From: Phaeobacter porticola
GTDB taxonomy: Bacteria; Pseudomonadota; Alphaproteobacteria; Rhodobacterales; Rhodobacteraceae
Direction: 5' to 3'
NCBI RefSeq assembly: GCF_001888185.1
Contig: NZ_CP016364.1
Coordinates: 558,001 to 622,000 of the forward strand
Length of the DNA: 64,000 nucleotides
Shown here: positions 9,017 to 18,411 of the stretch, one piece after another
Position numbering within the stretch: position 1 is the first letter of the stretch
Layout of the letters: the number at the start of each line of letters is the position of its first letter
Program-made: the position numbers and the translations under genes
The notes under the pieces: generated by a model
What the model saw: the letters and a program-made list of their open reading frames with translations, nothing else
Database searches by the model: none
Told to the model about the DNA's origin: nothing

Positions 9017-9786
9017 CCTCTGATCTGCCTGCCGCATTCCTGCGCCAGCCCATCACCCATCGCGCGCTGCACGACGTACGCGATGGTCGCCCGGAAAACA
9101 GCCGCGCGGCCATACTGGCCGCGATCAAGGCTGGCTACGGCGTGGAAATGGATCTGCAACTGTCCTCGGACGGGCGCGCCATGGTGTTCCACGACTACAA
9201 TCTGGAACGGCTGGCCGAGGGTGCGGGGCTTGTTGCCGATCACACCCGCGACCAGCTGCGCTCCATCCCTCTCAAGGGCGGCGACGGCGAGTGTATTCCC
9301 GATCTGGCCGAGATCCTCGACCTGGTCGATGGGCGCGTGCCACTCTTGATAGAGCTGAAAGATCAGGACGGCAATATGGGGCCTAATGTTGGCGCGCTGG
9401 AGCGGGATACCGTGGAACAATTGCAGGGCTACAAGGGTGATGTGGCGCTGATGTCCTTCAACCCGCATTCGGTGGCCGCGCTGGCAAAGTTAGCTCCGGA
9501 GCTGCCGCGCGGCATCACAACAAGTGGCTACGATCCGGTTAAGTGGACCGAGCTGGGAGCAGAGACCTGCGACCATCTGCGCGCGATCCCGGACTTTGAC
9601 CGGGTTGGGGCCTGTTTCATCAGCCACGAGATGCAGGACCTTGCCCGTGAGCGCGTTGCAGAGCTGCGCGCCATGGGCGTGCCGATCCTGTGCTGGACGG
9701 TGACCTCGGCCGAGATGGAAACCGAGGCGCGCAAAATCGCGCATAATGTGACCTTCGAACGCTATCTTTCTGATTTTGCGACTTGA
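9013..9786 (+). CDS. Glycerophosphodiester phosphodiesterase family protein
   Basis: A 257-residue GDPD-fold enzyme that would release glycerol 3-phosphate or a related alcohol from phosphodiesters. Catalytic motifs are visible: the N-terminal HRALHD...ENS (His near 17, Glu-Asn at about 30), the metal-binding EMDLQLSSDG and the second histidine in VFHDYNLERL. LLIELKD holds the later acidic residue. No signal peptide is apparent, so it is probably cytoplasmic. Its ATG overlaps the RidA stop (ATGA). Confidence 0.88.
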   Translation: MTSDLPAAFLRQPITHRALHDVRDGRPENSRAAILAAIKAGYGVEMDLQLSSDGRAMVFHDYNLERLAEGAGLVADHTRDQLRSIPLKGGDGECIPDLAEILDLVDGRVPLLIELKDQDGNMGPNVGALERDTVEQLQGYKGDVALMSFNPHSVAALAKLAPELPRGITTSGYDPVKWTELGAETCDHLRAIPDFDRVGACFISHEMQDLARERVAELRAMGVPILCWTVTSAEMETEARKIAHNVTFERYLSDFAT

Positions 9787-9832
9787 ACCGCGCCGCGATG
9801 GACACAGATACTGTCTGTCGCGGAGGCATTGA

Positions 9833-11020
9833 ATGAAACAGGCGCAGATCGAAATCGAGGTGCTCGGCGCGCTGTCGCAGTTGGATGCGGCAGAGTGGGA
9901 CGCCTGCGCCTGTCCCGAAGCTGCCGATGGTGGCGCCCCGCTGGATCCCTTCACTACGCACCGGTTCCTTGCCGCGCTAGAGGACAGCGGTTCCGTCGGG
10001 CGCGGCACCGGCTGGCAGCCGCAGTATCTGACTGCGCGCCGCGACGGTGTGTTGATCGCCTGCGCGCCGATGTACGCCAAATCCCACAGTCAGGGCGAAT
10101 ATATCTTCGACCACAACTGGGCCCATGCCTATGAGCAGGCGGGCGGGCGTTACTACCCCAAGCTGCAGATCGCAGCGCCTTTTACCCCCGCCACAGGGCG
10201 GCGTTTTCTGGTAAAGCCGGAATTCGAAGGGCTGGGCCAGTCCGCACTGGTGCAGGGGGCTGTACAACTGGCGGCGGACAACCGCGTCTCCTCCCTGCAT
10301 GTGACCTTCTGCACCGAGGATGAGGCGCAGATGGGCGCCGAGATGGGGCTGATGGCCCGTGTCACGCAACAGTTTCACTGGCTGAACGACGGTTACCGTA
10401 GTTTTGACGATTTCCTTGGCGCACTCTCGTCACGCAAGCGCAAGACCATCCGCAAGGAACGCGCGCAGGCGCTAGGCTTTGGCGGTGAGATCCGCGCTTA
10501 TCACGGCAGCGATCTGCGCCCCGAACATTGGGATGCCTTCTGGACCTTCTATCAGGATACGGGCGCGCGCAAATGGGGCTCGCCCTATCTCAGCCGCGCC
10601 TTCTTCGACATCGCGCATGACACCATGGCTGACGACATGGTGCTGATTCTCGCCGAACGTGACGGGATACCGGTCGCGGGAGCGTTGAATTTCCTTGGCC
10701 GCGAGACACTTTACGGGCGCTATTGGGGCTGCCGCGAACACCACCCCTGCCTGCATTTCGAACTGTGTTACTATCAGGCGATTGAACAGGCTATCCTGCG
10801 TGGGTTGAGCCGGGTAGAGGCTGGCGCGCAGGGCGAACACAAGCTGGCGCGTGGCTATCTGCCGACACAAACGCATAGCCTGCATTGGGTGGGCGATCCG
10901 GGATTTGCCGATGCCATTGCTCGCTATCTGGAGGCAGAACGCGGCGCCATCGAAGAAGAAATCGAGATCCTGACGGACTATGGACCGTTCCGCAAACCCC
11001 ATGTGGAGGAGCAACAATGA
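9833..11020 (+). CDS. FemAB/GNAT-like 'peptidogalycan biosynthesis' family protein
   Basis: A 395-residue protein of the FemAB-related PF04339 family, whose two GNAT-like halves are common in proteobacteria but of unproven function. Typical segments are [60 protein letters not shown] and [22 protein letters not shown]. There is no signal peptide. The old 'peptidogalycan' label is not evidence of a peptidoglycan role. It overlaps the pterin dehydratase gene by 4 bp and follows the GDPD gene by 46 bp. Confidence 0.85.
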   Translation: MKQAQIEIEVLGALSQLDAAEWDACACPEAADGGAPLDPFTTHRFLAALEDSGSVGRGTGWQPQYLTARRDGVLIACAPMYAKSHSQGEYIFDHNWAHAYEQAGGRYYPKLQIAAPFTPATGRRFLVKPEFEGLGQSALVQGAVQLAADNRVSSLHVTFCTEDEAQMGAEMGLMARVTQQFHWLNDGYRSFDDFLGALSSRKRKTIRKERAQALGFGGEIRAYHGSDLRPEHWDAFWTFYQDTGARKWGSPYLSRAFFDIAHDTMADDMVLILAERDGIPVAGALNFLGRETLYGRYWGCREHHPCLHFELCYYQAIEQAILRGLSRVEAGAQGEHKLARGYLPTQTHSLHWVGDPGFADAIARYLEAERGAIEEEIEILTDYGPFRKPHVEEQQ

Positions 11021-11307
11021 CCGAGAAACTTTCAGACGCCACCCGTGGCCCACTATTGGATCCGCTGTTCAGCGCCGGTTGGCAGGTGGTTGAGGGGCGC
11101 GATGCCATCACCAAGACCTATAAATTCGACAGTTTTGTCGATGCCTTCGGTTGGATGACCCGCGCCGCAATATGGGCCGAAAAATGGGATCACCACCCGG
11201 AGTGGAGCAACGTCTACAACTCCGTTACCGTGACCCTGACCACCCATGATGTCGGTGGCCTTAGCGCGCTGGATGCAAAACTCGCCCGCAAGATGGAAAG
11301 CCTTTAG
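11017..11307 (+). CDS. phhB: 4a-hydroxytetrahydrobiopterin dehydratase (PCD/DCoH)
   Basis: A 96-residue pterin-4a-carbinolamine dehydratase, which recycles the pterin cofactor of aromatic amino acid hydroxylases. The family motif is complete: [18 protein letters not shown] with the two active-site histidines, then [13 protein letters not shown]. The upstream open frame lies inside the preceding gene, and the ATG at 11017 follows GGAGGAGC. No phenylalanine hydroxylase gene is in the window. In some bacteria PCD is used with molybdopterin or other pterins, so the substrate here is open. Confidence 0.92.
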   Translation: MTEKLSDATRGPLLDPLFSAGWQVVEGRDAITKTYKFDSFVDAFGWMTRAAIWAEKWDHHPEWSNVYNSVTVTLTTHDVGGLSALDAKLARKMESL

Positions 11308-11330
11308 CGGCCACCACCCGACAGATGTGA

Positions 11331-11369
11331 ATAGACAAAGGCGCGGCTTGGTTCCGCGCCTTTGTCTAT
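11331..11369. terminator. Bidirectional terminator with a perfect 16-bp stem
   Basis: ATAGACAAAGGCGCGG, loop CTTGGTT, then the exact complement CCGCGCCTTTGTCTAT. It lies between the convergent phhB and peroxiredoxin genes. Confidence 0.85.
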
Positions 11370-11382
11370 TGTTCCTTGCGGA

Positions 11383-11871
11383 TCAGCCCATCGCCTCCAG
11401 CAGCGCCTCGCCCGCAGACAGCTCACATTGGCCGGGATTGTCTTCGGCGTTCATGACCTCGACCTTGCCATCGCGTGCCAGCATCGCATAGCGCAGCGAC
11501 CGCCCGATCAGACCCGCCGCAGGCGCGTCCAGCCGCATCCCGATCGCATCGGTAAAGCCGCATTCGGCGTCCGATAGCATGGTGATACCGGCAGCACCGG
11601 CCCCGGTCGCCTCTGACCAGGCCTGCATTACAAAGGGATCGTTGCCCGCAATGCAGAGGATCTCATCCACGCCTTTGGCTGCCAGCGCGTCCTTATTGCG
11701 GATGAAACTGGGCACATGGGCCGAATGGCAAGTCGGGGTAAACGCGCCCGGCACCGCAAAAATGGCAACCGTGCGCCCTTTGGTCAGCTCGGCCATGCTT
11801 ACCTGTTCAGGGCCCTCGGCCCCCATGCGGGTTAGTGTCGCCTCAGGCAGGGCCTCTCCAACGGAAATCAT
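11383..11871 (-). CDS. Peroxiredoxin (Prx5-type)
   Basis: A 162-residue thiol peroxidase of the atypical Prx5 group. The peroxidatic cysteine is Cys48 in PGAFTPTCHSAHVPSF, followed by the conserved ILCIAGNDPFVMQAW. Further cysteines near 103 and 148 could serve as resolving residues. The substrate is hydrogen peroxide or alkyl hydroperoxides, reduced by glutaredoxin or thioredoxin. It is transcribed alone toward phhB. A divergent flavoprotein gene starts 125 bp away. Confidence 0.92.
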   Translation of the reverse strand: MISVGEALPEATLTRMGAEGPEQVSMAELTKGRTVAIFAVPGAFTPTCHSAHVPSFIRNKDALAAKGVDEILCIAGNDPFVMQAWSEATGAGAAGITMLSDAECGFTDAIGMRLDAPAAGLIGRSLRYAMLARDGKVEVMNAEDNPGQCELSAGEALLEAMG

Positions 11872-11995
11872 GATCTGTTCCTCTCCCGTGATTGTGTTTT
11901 ATATCCCCACACATATAGGGTCGGGCAGCAGGCATGCCAGAGGCGTGTGACAACCAGCAGCCGCAGACCGGGACAGCAGAAAGATAGGGGGAACC

Positions 11996-13207
11996 ATGAC
12001 CCATTTCGTCGTGATCGGGGCAGGGCAGGCCGGCGCCTCGCTGGTGGCCCAGCTGCGCAAGCAGGGCTTTGAGGGCGAGATTACGCTGATCGGCAGCGAA
12101 CCTGTCGTACCCTATCAGCGTCCGCCTCTGTCGAAGGCCTATCTGCTGGGTGAGCTGGAGCTGGAGCGGCTCTATCTGCGGCCTGAGAGTTTCTATGCCG
12201 ATAGCAATATCACCCTCAGACTGGGGCAGCAGGTGCAGGCCATTGATCCTGCGGCCAAGACCGTGACCCTCGCGGATGAGGTGCTGCACTACGACCAGCT
12301 GGCGCTCACCACCGGGTCCAGCCCGCGCCGTCTGCCTGCCGCCATTGGTGGCGATCTGGACGGCGTTTACGTGCTGCGCGGTCTGGCGGATGTGGACGCT
12401 ATGGCGCCCGTGGTCAAAGACGGTGCGCGCACGCTGATTGTGGGCGGCGGGTACATCGGGCTGGAGGCAGCCGCCGTCTGTGCCAAACGCGGGGTCTCCG
12501 TCACGCTGGTCGAGATGGCCGACCGTATCCTGCAACGTGTTGCAGCCCCCGAAACCTCGGACTACTTCCGCGCGCTTCACGCGGGCCACGGTGTCGATAT
12601 CCGCGAAGGCATCGGGCTGGAGCGGCTGGAAGGCGGGAATGGCACCGTCAGCCGCGCCGTGCTCAGCGATGGCTCAACGGTTGAGGTGGATTTCGTCATT
12701 GTCGGCGTTGGTATCACCCCCGCATGCGATCTGGCAGAGGCGGCGGGCCTGACGCTGGAGAACGGGATCAAGGTGGATGCGCAGGGCCGTACCTCGGATC
12801 CGTTCATATGGGCCGCCGGGGATTGCGCATCTTTCCCCTATCGCGGCAACCGCATCCGTCTGGAAAGCGTGCCCAACGCCATTGATCAGGCAGAGGTCGC
12901 TGCCCGCAATATGCTTGGCGCGAATGAGACTTATGTGGCCAAGCCGTGGTTCTGGTCCGATCAATACGACGTCAAACTGCAAATCGCGGGCCTCAACACC
13001 GGCTACGACAATGTCGTCACCCGCGCGGGACAGGATGGCACCATGTCCTTTTGGTACTACACCGGTGATCAGCTGGTGGCGGTGGATGCGATGAATGATC
13101 CCCGCGCCTATATGGTCGCCAAGCGTCTGATCGAGGCCGGGCGCACCGCCGACAAAACCGTGGTGGCTGACCCTGAGGCGGATCTGAAACCGCTCTTGCG
13201 CGCATGA
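11996..13207 (+). CDS. FAD-dependent NAD(P)H:ferredoxin/rubredoxin reductase family protein
   Basis: A 403-residue flavoprotein of the putidaredoxin-reductase type. It has an N-terminal FAD GxGxxG (VVIGAGQAGASL), YQRPPLSKAYL, the central NAD(P)H loop GGGYIGLEAAAV and the C-terminal FAD motif WAAGDCASF. The C-terminal reductase domain contains WFWSDQYDVKLQIAGL. These enzymes pass electrons to a ferredoxin that feeds a P450 or oxygenase, but no such partner is adjacent. It overlaps rsmD by 4 bp (ATGA). Confidence 0.9.
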   Translation: MTHFVVIGAGQAGASLVAQLRKQGFEGEITLIGSEPVVPYQRPPLSKAYLLGELELERLYLRPESFYADSNITLRLGQQVQAIDPAAKTVTLADEVLHYDQLALTTGSSPRRLPAAIGGDLDGVYVLRGLADVDAMAPVVKDGARTLIVGGGYIGLEAAAVCAKRGVSVTLVEMADRILQRVAAPETSDYFRALHAGHGVDIREGIGLERLEGGNGTVSRAVLSDGSTVEVDFVIVGVGITPACDLAEAAGLTLENGIKVDAQGRTSDPFIWAAGDCASFPYRGNRIRLESVPNAIDQAEVAARNMLGANETYVAKPWFWSDQYDVKLQIAGLNTGYDNVVTRAGQDGTMSFWYYTGDQLVAVDAMNDPRAYMVAKRLIEAGRTADKTVVADPEADLKPLLRA

Positions 13208-13758
13208 GGATCATCGCCGGAGATTTCCGAGGCCGCGCGCTCACCAGCGTGGGCAAGGGGGATGCAGGCGCCCATCTGCGCCCCACCACCGACCGGGTGC
13301 GCGAAAGCCTGTTCAATGTGCTGTCGCATCTGGTCGATTTCGACGGGCTGCGGGTGCTGGATCTGTTTGCGGGCACCGGTGCCCTGGGGCTTGAGGCGCT
13401 ATCGCGCGGTGCGGCGGATGCGGTGTTTGTGGATGATGGCCGCATCTCTCAGGGGCTGATCACCAAAAACATCGACCTGCTGCGCATCAAGGATCGCGCC
13501 CGTCTCATCCGCCGCGATGCCACCCGCCTGCCTGTGAATGATGGCGCGCCTTGTGATGTGATCTTCCTCGATCCTCCCTATGGTAAATCACTGGGGCAAA
13601 AGGCACTGGCGGCGGCGACCAAGGGCGGTTGGCTGGCCGAGGATGCGTTAGTCGTCTGGGAAGAAAGCAGCCCCATGCAGCCCCCCGAAGGATTCACTCT
13701 GCACGACAGCCGCAAATACGGTGATACGCATGTCACCCTTCTGTGGCGCGAGAGCTGA
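13204..13758 (+). CDS. rsmD: 16S rRNA (guanine(966)-N(2))-methyltransferase RsmD
   Basis: A 184-residue SAM-dependent methyltransferase that modifies G966 of 16S rRNA during 30S assembly. It opens with the family start MRIIAGDFRGR, continues with RPTTDRVRESLFNVL, the SAM loop DLFAGTGALGLEALSRGA and the catalytic DPPYGKSLG. Its start overlaps the reductase stop, so the two are coupled. Confidence 0.95.
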   Translation: MRIIAGDFRGRALTSVGKGDAGAHLRPTTDRVRESLFNVLSHLVDFDGLRVLDLFAGTGALGLEALSRGAADAVFVDDGRISQGLITKNIDLLRIKDRARLIRRDATRLPVNDGAPCDVIFLDPPYGKSLGQKALAAATKGGWLAEDALVVWEESSPMQPPEGFTLHDSRKYGDTHVTLLWRES

Positions 13759-13782
13759 GCATCAGCACAAAAGGACAGCACC

Positions 13783-14451
13783 ATGCCGATCACATACCCC
13801 ACCCCGCAACTGGTGATTTTCGACTGTGACGGCGTGCTGGTCGACAGCGAAACGCTCAGCAATCAGGTGCTGGCCGACAACCTCGCACGCCACGGGCTTC
13901 AGCTGTCACTTGCAGAATGTATGGATCTCTTTGTCGGTGGCACCATGGCAGATGTGCGCACCAAGGCCATCGCCCGTGGCGCGGACCTGCCTGAAAATTG
14001 GGTGGATGAGGTCTACGGAGAAACCTACGCCCGCCTGCGGCAGGGCGTGGACCTGGTTCCCGGCATTCCTGATCTTCTGGCGCTCTTGCAAGCGCGGGGC
14101 ATCGCTTTTTGTGTGGCCTCCAACGGCAGCGATGAAAAGATGCGCATCACCCTTGGCCAGAACGGTCTTTGGGATCTGTTCCATCCTCACGCCATGTTCT
14201 CTGCCCATACGCTCAAGACCGGCAAACCTGATCCTGATCTGTTCCTTGCTGCGGCCTGCCATTTCAATGTGCAGGCCCGCGATTGTCTGGTGATCGAGGA
14301 CAGCGAAAACGGCGCCATCGCCGCCGCCCGCGCGGGCATGCGCTGCCTCGGCTTTGATCCGCACGGCACGGGCCGCCGCCTCACACCGCACAACGCCGAG
14401 CATATTACCACCATGGCAGACGTCCCGCGTCTGATCGGCCTGCTTCCCTAA
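13783..14451 (+). CDS. HAD-superfamily phosphatase (beta-phosphoglucomutase-like subfamily)
   Basis: A 222-residue HAD hydrolase. Motif I is FDCDGVLVDSE with the nucleophilic Asp near residue 12. An alpha-helical cap follows. Motif II is CVASNGS, motif III is the Lys of KTGKPDPDLF and motif IV is VIEDSENG. This layout resembles the 2-deoxyglucose-6-phosphatase/Gph/beta-PGM group, but the substrate cannot be named. It starts 24 bp after rsmD with AAAGGA upstream and is probably in the same transcript. Confidence 0.9.
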   Translation: MPITYPTPQLVIFDCDGVLVDSETLSNQVLADNLARHGLQLSLAECMDLFVGGTMADVRTKAIARGADLPENWVDEVYGETYARLRQGVDLVPGIPDLLALLQARGIAFCVASNGSDEKMRITLGQNGLWDLFHPHAMFSAHTLKTGKPDPDLFLAAACHFNVQARDCLVIEDSENGAIAAARAGMRCLGFDPHGTGRRLTPHNAEHITTMADVPRLIGLLP

Positions 14452-14637
14452 TAGTACTCTCAGGTAGAGTGCGACATTTTCACAGCAATCTATGCGTATT
14501 GCTTGGCGGAACTCCCCACAGTCTGACCGCAGGATTTACACGCACCCATGTTGGCCATATTCGGCTTGGGAAACGGACGATCTATCGTTCCGTTCAGCAT
14601 CTCATTTCAGATGCTCAGAATTGAAGTAGGACACAAT

Positions 14638-14964
14638 ATGAAACTCAATCTCCGCATCGGCCTGGCCCTCGCCAGCGCCTTGGCCCTGTCGGCCTGCGTA
14701 TCGCCCGATGTTGTCACCAAAACGCAGGTGGGTGATGCCAAGCTGACCTGCACCGAAATCGAGGTGCAGCTGAACCAGCTGGAAGATATCCGCGAAGAAG
14801 CCAAGAAGGGCAAGAGCATGTCCGGCGAGAATATCGCAGCCGCGCTGTTGTTCTGGCCGGCGGTTATCGGCAACCACTCCAACGCCAAGCAGGCGCTTGA
14901 AGCTGCGAACGAGCGTCACGAGGTTCTGGTGGCTCTGGCAGAGCGCAAACGTTGCAAGCTCTGA
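14638..14964 (+). CDS. Small lipoprotein of unknown function
   Basis: A 108-residue predicted lipoprotein with a signal peptide ending in the lipobox LSAC (Cys about 20). The mature part has a predicted helix (TEIEVQLNQLEDIREEAKKG) and a hydrophobic stretch IAAALLFWPAVIGN, followed by another helical segment ending KRCKL. This resembles small 'YMGG-like/metal ABC' roseobacter lipoproteins, but I recognise no named family. The start at 14638 was chosen because it opens the signal peptide. The 186 bp between the HAD gene and this start hold no gene I can support. Confidence 0.75.
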   Translation: MKLNLRIGLALASALALSACVSPDVVTKTQVGDAKLTCTEIEVQLNQLEDIREEAKKGKSMSGENIAAALLFWPAVIGNHSNAKQALEAANERHEVLVALAERKRCKL

Positions 14965-14985
14965 TCAGTACAGACAGTCTGACAT

Positions 14986-15026
14986 AAAAAGGGGAGCAAG
15001 GTCTTGAGCCTGCTCCCCTGATTTTT
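14986..15026. terminator. Bidirectional terminator
   Basis: AAAAAGGGGAGCA pairs with TGCTCCCC, followed by TGATTTTT. It lies between the convergent lipoprotein and map genes. Confidence 0.82.
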
Positions 15027-15042
15027 GCGTGGCCTGCGTTGC

Positions 15043-15852
15043 TTAACCGTAGGTCGGATGAAACTTCCCGCTGGGTGACAGGGTAAAGATCTCAGCCCCA
15101 TCAGCGGTCACCCCAACCGAATGCTCAAACTGCGCTGACAGCGATTTGTCGCGGGTCACGGCGGTCCAGTCATCAGCAAGGATCTTGGTCTCAGGCCGAC
15201 CCAGATTGACCATTGGCTCGATAGTGAAGAACATGCCTTCCTCCAGCACCGGGCCAGAGCCTGCGCGGCCATAATGCAGCACATTTGGCGGTGCGTGGAA
15301 TACCTGCCCCAGGCCGTGGCCGCAGAAATCCCGCACCACGCTCATGCGCTGTGCTTCCACATAGGACTGGATCGCATGGCCGATATCACCAAAGGTGTTG
15401 CCGGGTTTCACCGCCTCGATCCCCTTCATCAGGGAGTCATGGGTGACCTGGATCAGCCGCTCGGTTTTGCGGGATAGCTTGCCCGCCACATACATGCGGC
15501 TGGTGTCGCCAAACCAGCCATCTACGATGACGGTCACGTCGATATTCAGGATGTCGCCATCCTTCAGCTTCTTGTCGCCGGGGATCCCGTGACAAACGAC
15601 ATGGTTCACGCTGATGCAGCTGGCGTGCTGATAGCCTTTGTAGCCGATGGTGGCTGAGGTCGCGCCTGCGTCCTCCACCATCTGGGTGATCATCCGGTCC
15701 AGCTCGCCGGTGGATTGCCCCGGCGCCACATGCGGAGCGATATCGTCCAGGATCCGGGCGGCCAGCGTCCCGGCCGCGTGCATTCCCGCGAAATCACCGG
15801 GTTCATAGATACGGATGCCGTCTTTTGTGGTGCGGCCGTCTTTCGATCTCAT
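15043..15852 (-). CDS. map: Type I methionine aminopeptidase
   Basis: A 269-residue cobalt/iron-dependent peptidase that removes the initiator methionine from nascent proteins. The metal ligands are visible: His in NHVVCHGIPGD (the first CHG), Asp in DILNIDVTV and DGWFGDTSRMY, His in FCGHGLGQVFH, Glu in FFTIEPM and the late QFEHSVGVT. There is no N-terminal zinc-finger extension. An in-frame ATG at 15867 adds five residues, but only the ATG at 15852 has GGAG at proper spacing, so I prefer it. The divergent mechanosensitive channel gene begins 156 bp away. Confidence 0.93.
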   Translation of the reverse strand: MRSKDGRTTKDGIRIYEPGDFAGMHAAGTLAARILDDIAPHVAPGQSTGELDRMITQMVEDAGATSATIGYKGYQHASCISVNHVVCHGIPGDKKLKDGDILNIDVTVIVDGWFGDTSRMYVAGKLSRKTERLIQVTHDSLMKGIEAVKPGNTFGDIGHAIQSYVEAQRMSVVRDFCGHGLGQVFHAPPNVLHYGRAGSGPVLEEGMFFTIEPMVNLGRPETKILADDWTAVTRDKSLSAQFEHSVGVTADGAEIFTLSPSGKFHPTYG

Positions 15853-16008
15853 CAGATGAGGCTCCATCGGGTGTCTTTGACATAGCTATGTAAGCGGTTC
15901 GCGCCAAAAGGGCCAGAGCCGGCACGGCCGCCTGCCGGGAACTTTTTCCCGGTGGCATGCGTTCCCTCCCTGACGAATTGCAATCGCACGACGGAGGACC
16001 CCGCACCC

Positions 16009-16935
16009 ATGGACAGCATGAATGCCCTGATGCAGACTGAAATCTACAATGGAAAATCGCTGGCGGATTTGGTCACGCTGGAATTTCTGGCCCAGGCCAT
16101 GGGCAGCGTGCTTGCAGCCACCGTTATTCTGCTTGCCGGGTTCATTGTAGCGAGCTGGGTCAAACGCCGGATCGTGCAGATCGGCGACAGCCATGCCAGC
16201 CTTGATGTGACCCTGTTCCACTTCCTCGGCAATCTGGCGCGCTATGTGATCCTCGCTTTTGCGGTGCTGTTTGTGCTGAACACGTTCGGGGTGCAGACCA
16301 CCTCCATTATTGCCGCCATCGGTGCCGCGGGTCTGGCCATTGGTCTGGCAATGCAGGGCGCGCTGTCCAATGTCGCGGCCGGCATCATGCTGATCCTGTT
16401 CCGCCCGTTCAAGCTGGGTGATTTCATCGAAGTGAACGGCGAAATGGGCACGGTGAAGGAAATCACCCTGAACAATACCGTGATCGCCAGCCTCTCCAAC
16501 CTGAAGGTGATAATCCCCAACTCCGAGGTTTGGGGCAACACGATCACCAATTATTCCGAGTTTGACACCCGCCGGGCTGAATGGAATTTCGGTGTGGGTT
16601 ACGGTGCCAATCTTGCCACCGCCGAACAGGTGATCCGCGACACCATCATGTCCGACAGCCGCTCGCACGCAGAGCCGGAGCCATTCATCCAGGTCAACAA
16701 TCTCAACAGCAGCTCGGTGGATTTCCTGGTGCGTGTCTGGGTCGATGCGGCGGAGTATTTCCAGTATCAGGCCGACATGAAACGTAAGGTGAAAGAGGCA
16801 CTGGACACGGCAGGAATTGATATTCCCTTCCCGACCCGCACGTTGGTTCAGGCAGGCCCTGATGCGTCGCAGCAGGCTTCAGAAGACGGCGATCAGCAGG
16901 ACAGCGCTGCAAACCGCAACGAGGCCGCTGCCTGA
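16009..16935 (+). CDS. MscS family small-conductance mechanosensitive channel
   Basis: A 308-residue channel of the minimal three-helix MscS type that releases solutes on hypoosmotic shock. TM1 spans about residues 25-50 and TM2 about 70-92. The pore-lining TM3 is AAGLAIGLAMQGALSNVAAG, with the typical Gly/Ala packing. The signature FRPFKLGDFIEVNG begins the beta domain. A Gln/Asp/Ala-rich C-terminal tail follows. The longer open frame to 15952 adds no membrane segment. The ATG at 16009 is preceded by GGAGGACC. Confidence 0.93.
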   Translation: MDSMNALMQTEIYNGKSLADLVTLEFLAQAMGSVLAATVILLAGFIVASWVKRRIVQIGDSHASLDVTLFHFLGNLARYVILAFAVLFVLNTFGVQTTSIIAAIGAAGLAIGLAMQGALSNVAAGIMLILFRPFKLGDFIEVNGEMGTVKEITLNNTVIASLSNLKVIIPNSEVWGNTITNYSEFDTRRAEWNFGVGYGANLATAEQVIRDTIMSDSRSHAEPEPFIQVNNLNSSSVDFLVRVWVDAAEYFQYQADMKRKVKEALDTAGIDIPFPTRTLVQAGPDASQQASEDGDQQDSAANRNEAAA

Positions 16936-16939
16936 GGGA

Positions 16940-17638
16940 TCAGCTCGCGATCACGCCCGCAATCTCAACGCCTTGCGGGCTGATGTGGGTGCTGATCACC
17001 AGACGCTCCACACCGGTAGCCGCCGCCGCATCCCAAGCGGCGGCATAGATCGGGTCGATGTCGCGGGCAATCTCAAAGCGATCACAATCCTCGCGCTGCA
17101 CCAGATAGAGCAGCACCGCCCGGTGTCCGGCCCGGCACATATCCGCCAGGTTGCCCAGATGTTTGGCGCCGCGCGCGGTGACGCTGTCGGGGAACTCCGC
17201 CAGCCCGGGCTGGCGCGACAGGGTGACGCTTTTGACCTCGACATAGCAATCGGGCAGGCCGGGCTGGCTCAGCAGGAAATCAATGCGGCTCTTCTCGGCA
17301 TATTTCACCTCGGCCCGGACCGTTTCATAGGCCGACAGCGCTGCGATCTGGCGCGCCTCCAGTGCGGATTTCAACGCGCGGTTTGGCACCGATGTATCCA
17401 CACCCACCAGGGTGCCACCGGCAACTTCGACCAGCCGCCAGCCGTATTTCAGCTTTTTCTTCGGGTCGTCATTCGGCTCCAGCCAGACCGGGCTGCCAGG
17501 CTCGGCCAGCCCCAGCATCGAACCGGGGTTGGCGCAATGGGCAGTCACCTCGCGCCCATCCGGCAACTGGCAGTCCGCCAGAAACCTCTTGTAGCGTCGG
17601 ATCAGCACGGCGGGCAGGAGAGGGGTTTGAAAGCGCAT
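16940..17638 (-). CDS. sfsA: SfsA family protein (DNA/RNA nuclease SfsA)
   Basis: A 232-residue SfsA homologue (E. coli protein 234 residues). It opens LPAVLIRRYKRFLADCQL and continues TAHCANPGSMLGL, RIDFLLSQPGLPDCYVEVKSVTL and FPDSVTARGAKHLGNL. The D...E-x-K pattern is the nuclease-like active site. The protein was first described as a sugar-fermentation stimulator and later as a DNA-binding protein; its cellular role is unsettled. Its stop lies only 4 bp from the convergent MscS gene. Confidence 0.95.
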   Translation of the reverse strand: MRFQTPLLPAVLIRRYKRFLADCQLPDGREVTAHCANPGSMLGLAEPGSPVWLEPNDDPKKKLKYGWRLVEVAGGTLVGVDTSVPNRALKSALEARQIAALSAYETVRAEVKYAEKSRIDFLLSQPGLPDCYVEVKSVTLSRQPGLAEFPDSVTARGAKHLGNLADMCRAGHRAVLLYLVQREDCDRFEIARDIDPIYAAAWDAAAATGVERLVISTHISPQGVEIAGVIAS

Positions 17639-17688
17639 GTGACTGGGCCTATACCTGCGCTATCATTGGATCAAGAGGAGGAGCGCAG

Positions 17689-18411
17689 ATGGCAAACCCA
17701 ACCGCCGCAATGCTGGTGATCGGAGACGAAATTCTGTCCGGGCGCACCCGTGACGCCAATATGTATTACCTCGCCGGTGAACTGACAAAGCATGGCATCG
17801 ACCTGCAGGAGGTGCGGGTGATCAGCGACAACGAGTCCGCGATCATCGCGGCTGTGACGGCGCTGTCTGACAGCTATGACCATGTCTTCACCAGCGGCGG
17901 CATCGGCCCCACCCATGATGACATCACCGCCGATTGCATCAGCAAGGCCTTTGGTGCGCATCTGGACGTGCGCGATGATGCCCGTGCGCTGTTGCAGGCC
18001 CATTACGACAAATCCGGGCAGGAGCTGAACGCCGCCCGCTTGCGGATGGCTCGGATCCCCGATGGCGCGACACTGATCGAAAACCCGGTCTCCACTGCGC
18101 CCGGTTTCACCCTGCGCAATGTGCATGTGATGGCCGGGGTGCCCAGCGTGTTTCAGGCCATGGTCGCCTCGGTCCTGCCGACGCTCACGGGCGGCGCGCC
18201 GCTCTTGTCGCAGACCCTGCGTGTGCAGCGGGGCGAGGGCGATATCGCCCCCATCCTGACCGCCATTGCCGAGGCCTATGATGACCTCTCCATCGGCTGT
18301 TACCCGTTCCAACAAAACGGTGCCTTTGGCGCCAATGTGGTGGTTCGGGGCGCTGACGGTGCGCGGGTGGATGCCGCGATCACAGCGCTGGCGCGGGATC
18401 TTGATCTTTGA
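17689..18411 (+). CDS. CinA N-terminal-type molybdopterin-binding protein
   Basis: A 240-residue protein with the MoaB/Mog-like domain of CinA: MLVIGDEILSGRTRDANMYY (residues 8-27), then FTSGGIGPTHDDIT, the pterin-binding loop. The C-terminal nicotinamide-nucleotide amidase domain of full-length CinA is absent. Such free-standing proteins are often annotated 'competence/damage-inducible protein A', without proof of that role. The open frame runs upstream to 17362, but the ATG at 17689 follows AAGAGGAGGAGCGC, a strong ribosome-binding site. It overlaps the next GNAT gene. Confidence 0.9.
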   Translation: MANPTAAMLVIGDEILSGRTRDANMYYLAGELTKHGIDLQEVRVISDNESAIIAAVTALSDSYDHVFTSGGIGPTHDDITADCISKAFGAHLDVRDDARALLQAHYDKSGQELNAARLRMARIPDGATLIENPVSTAPGFTLRNVHVMAGVPSVFQAMVASVLPTLTGGAPLLSQTLRVQRGEGDIAPILTAIAEAYDDLSIGCYPFQQNGAFGANVVVRGADGARVDAAITALARDLDL

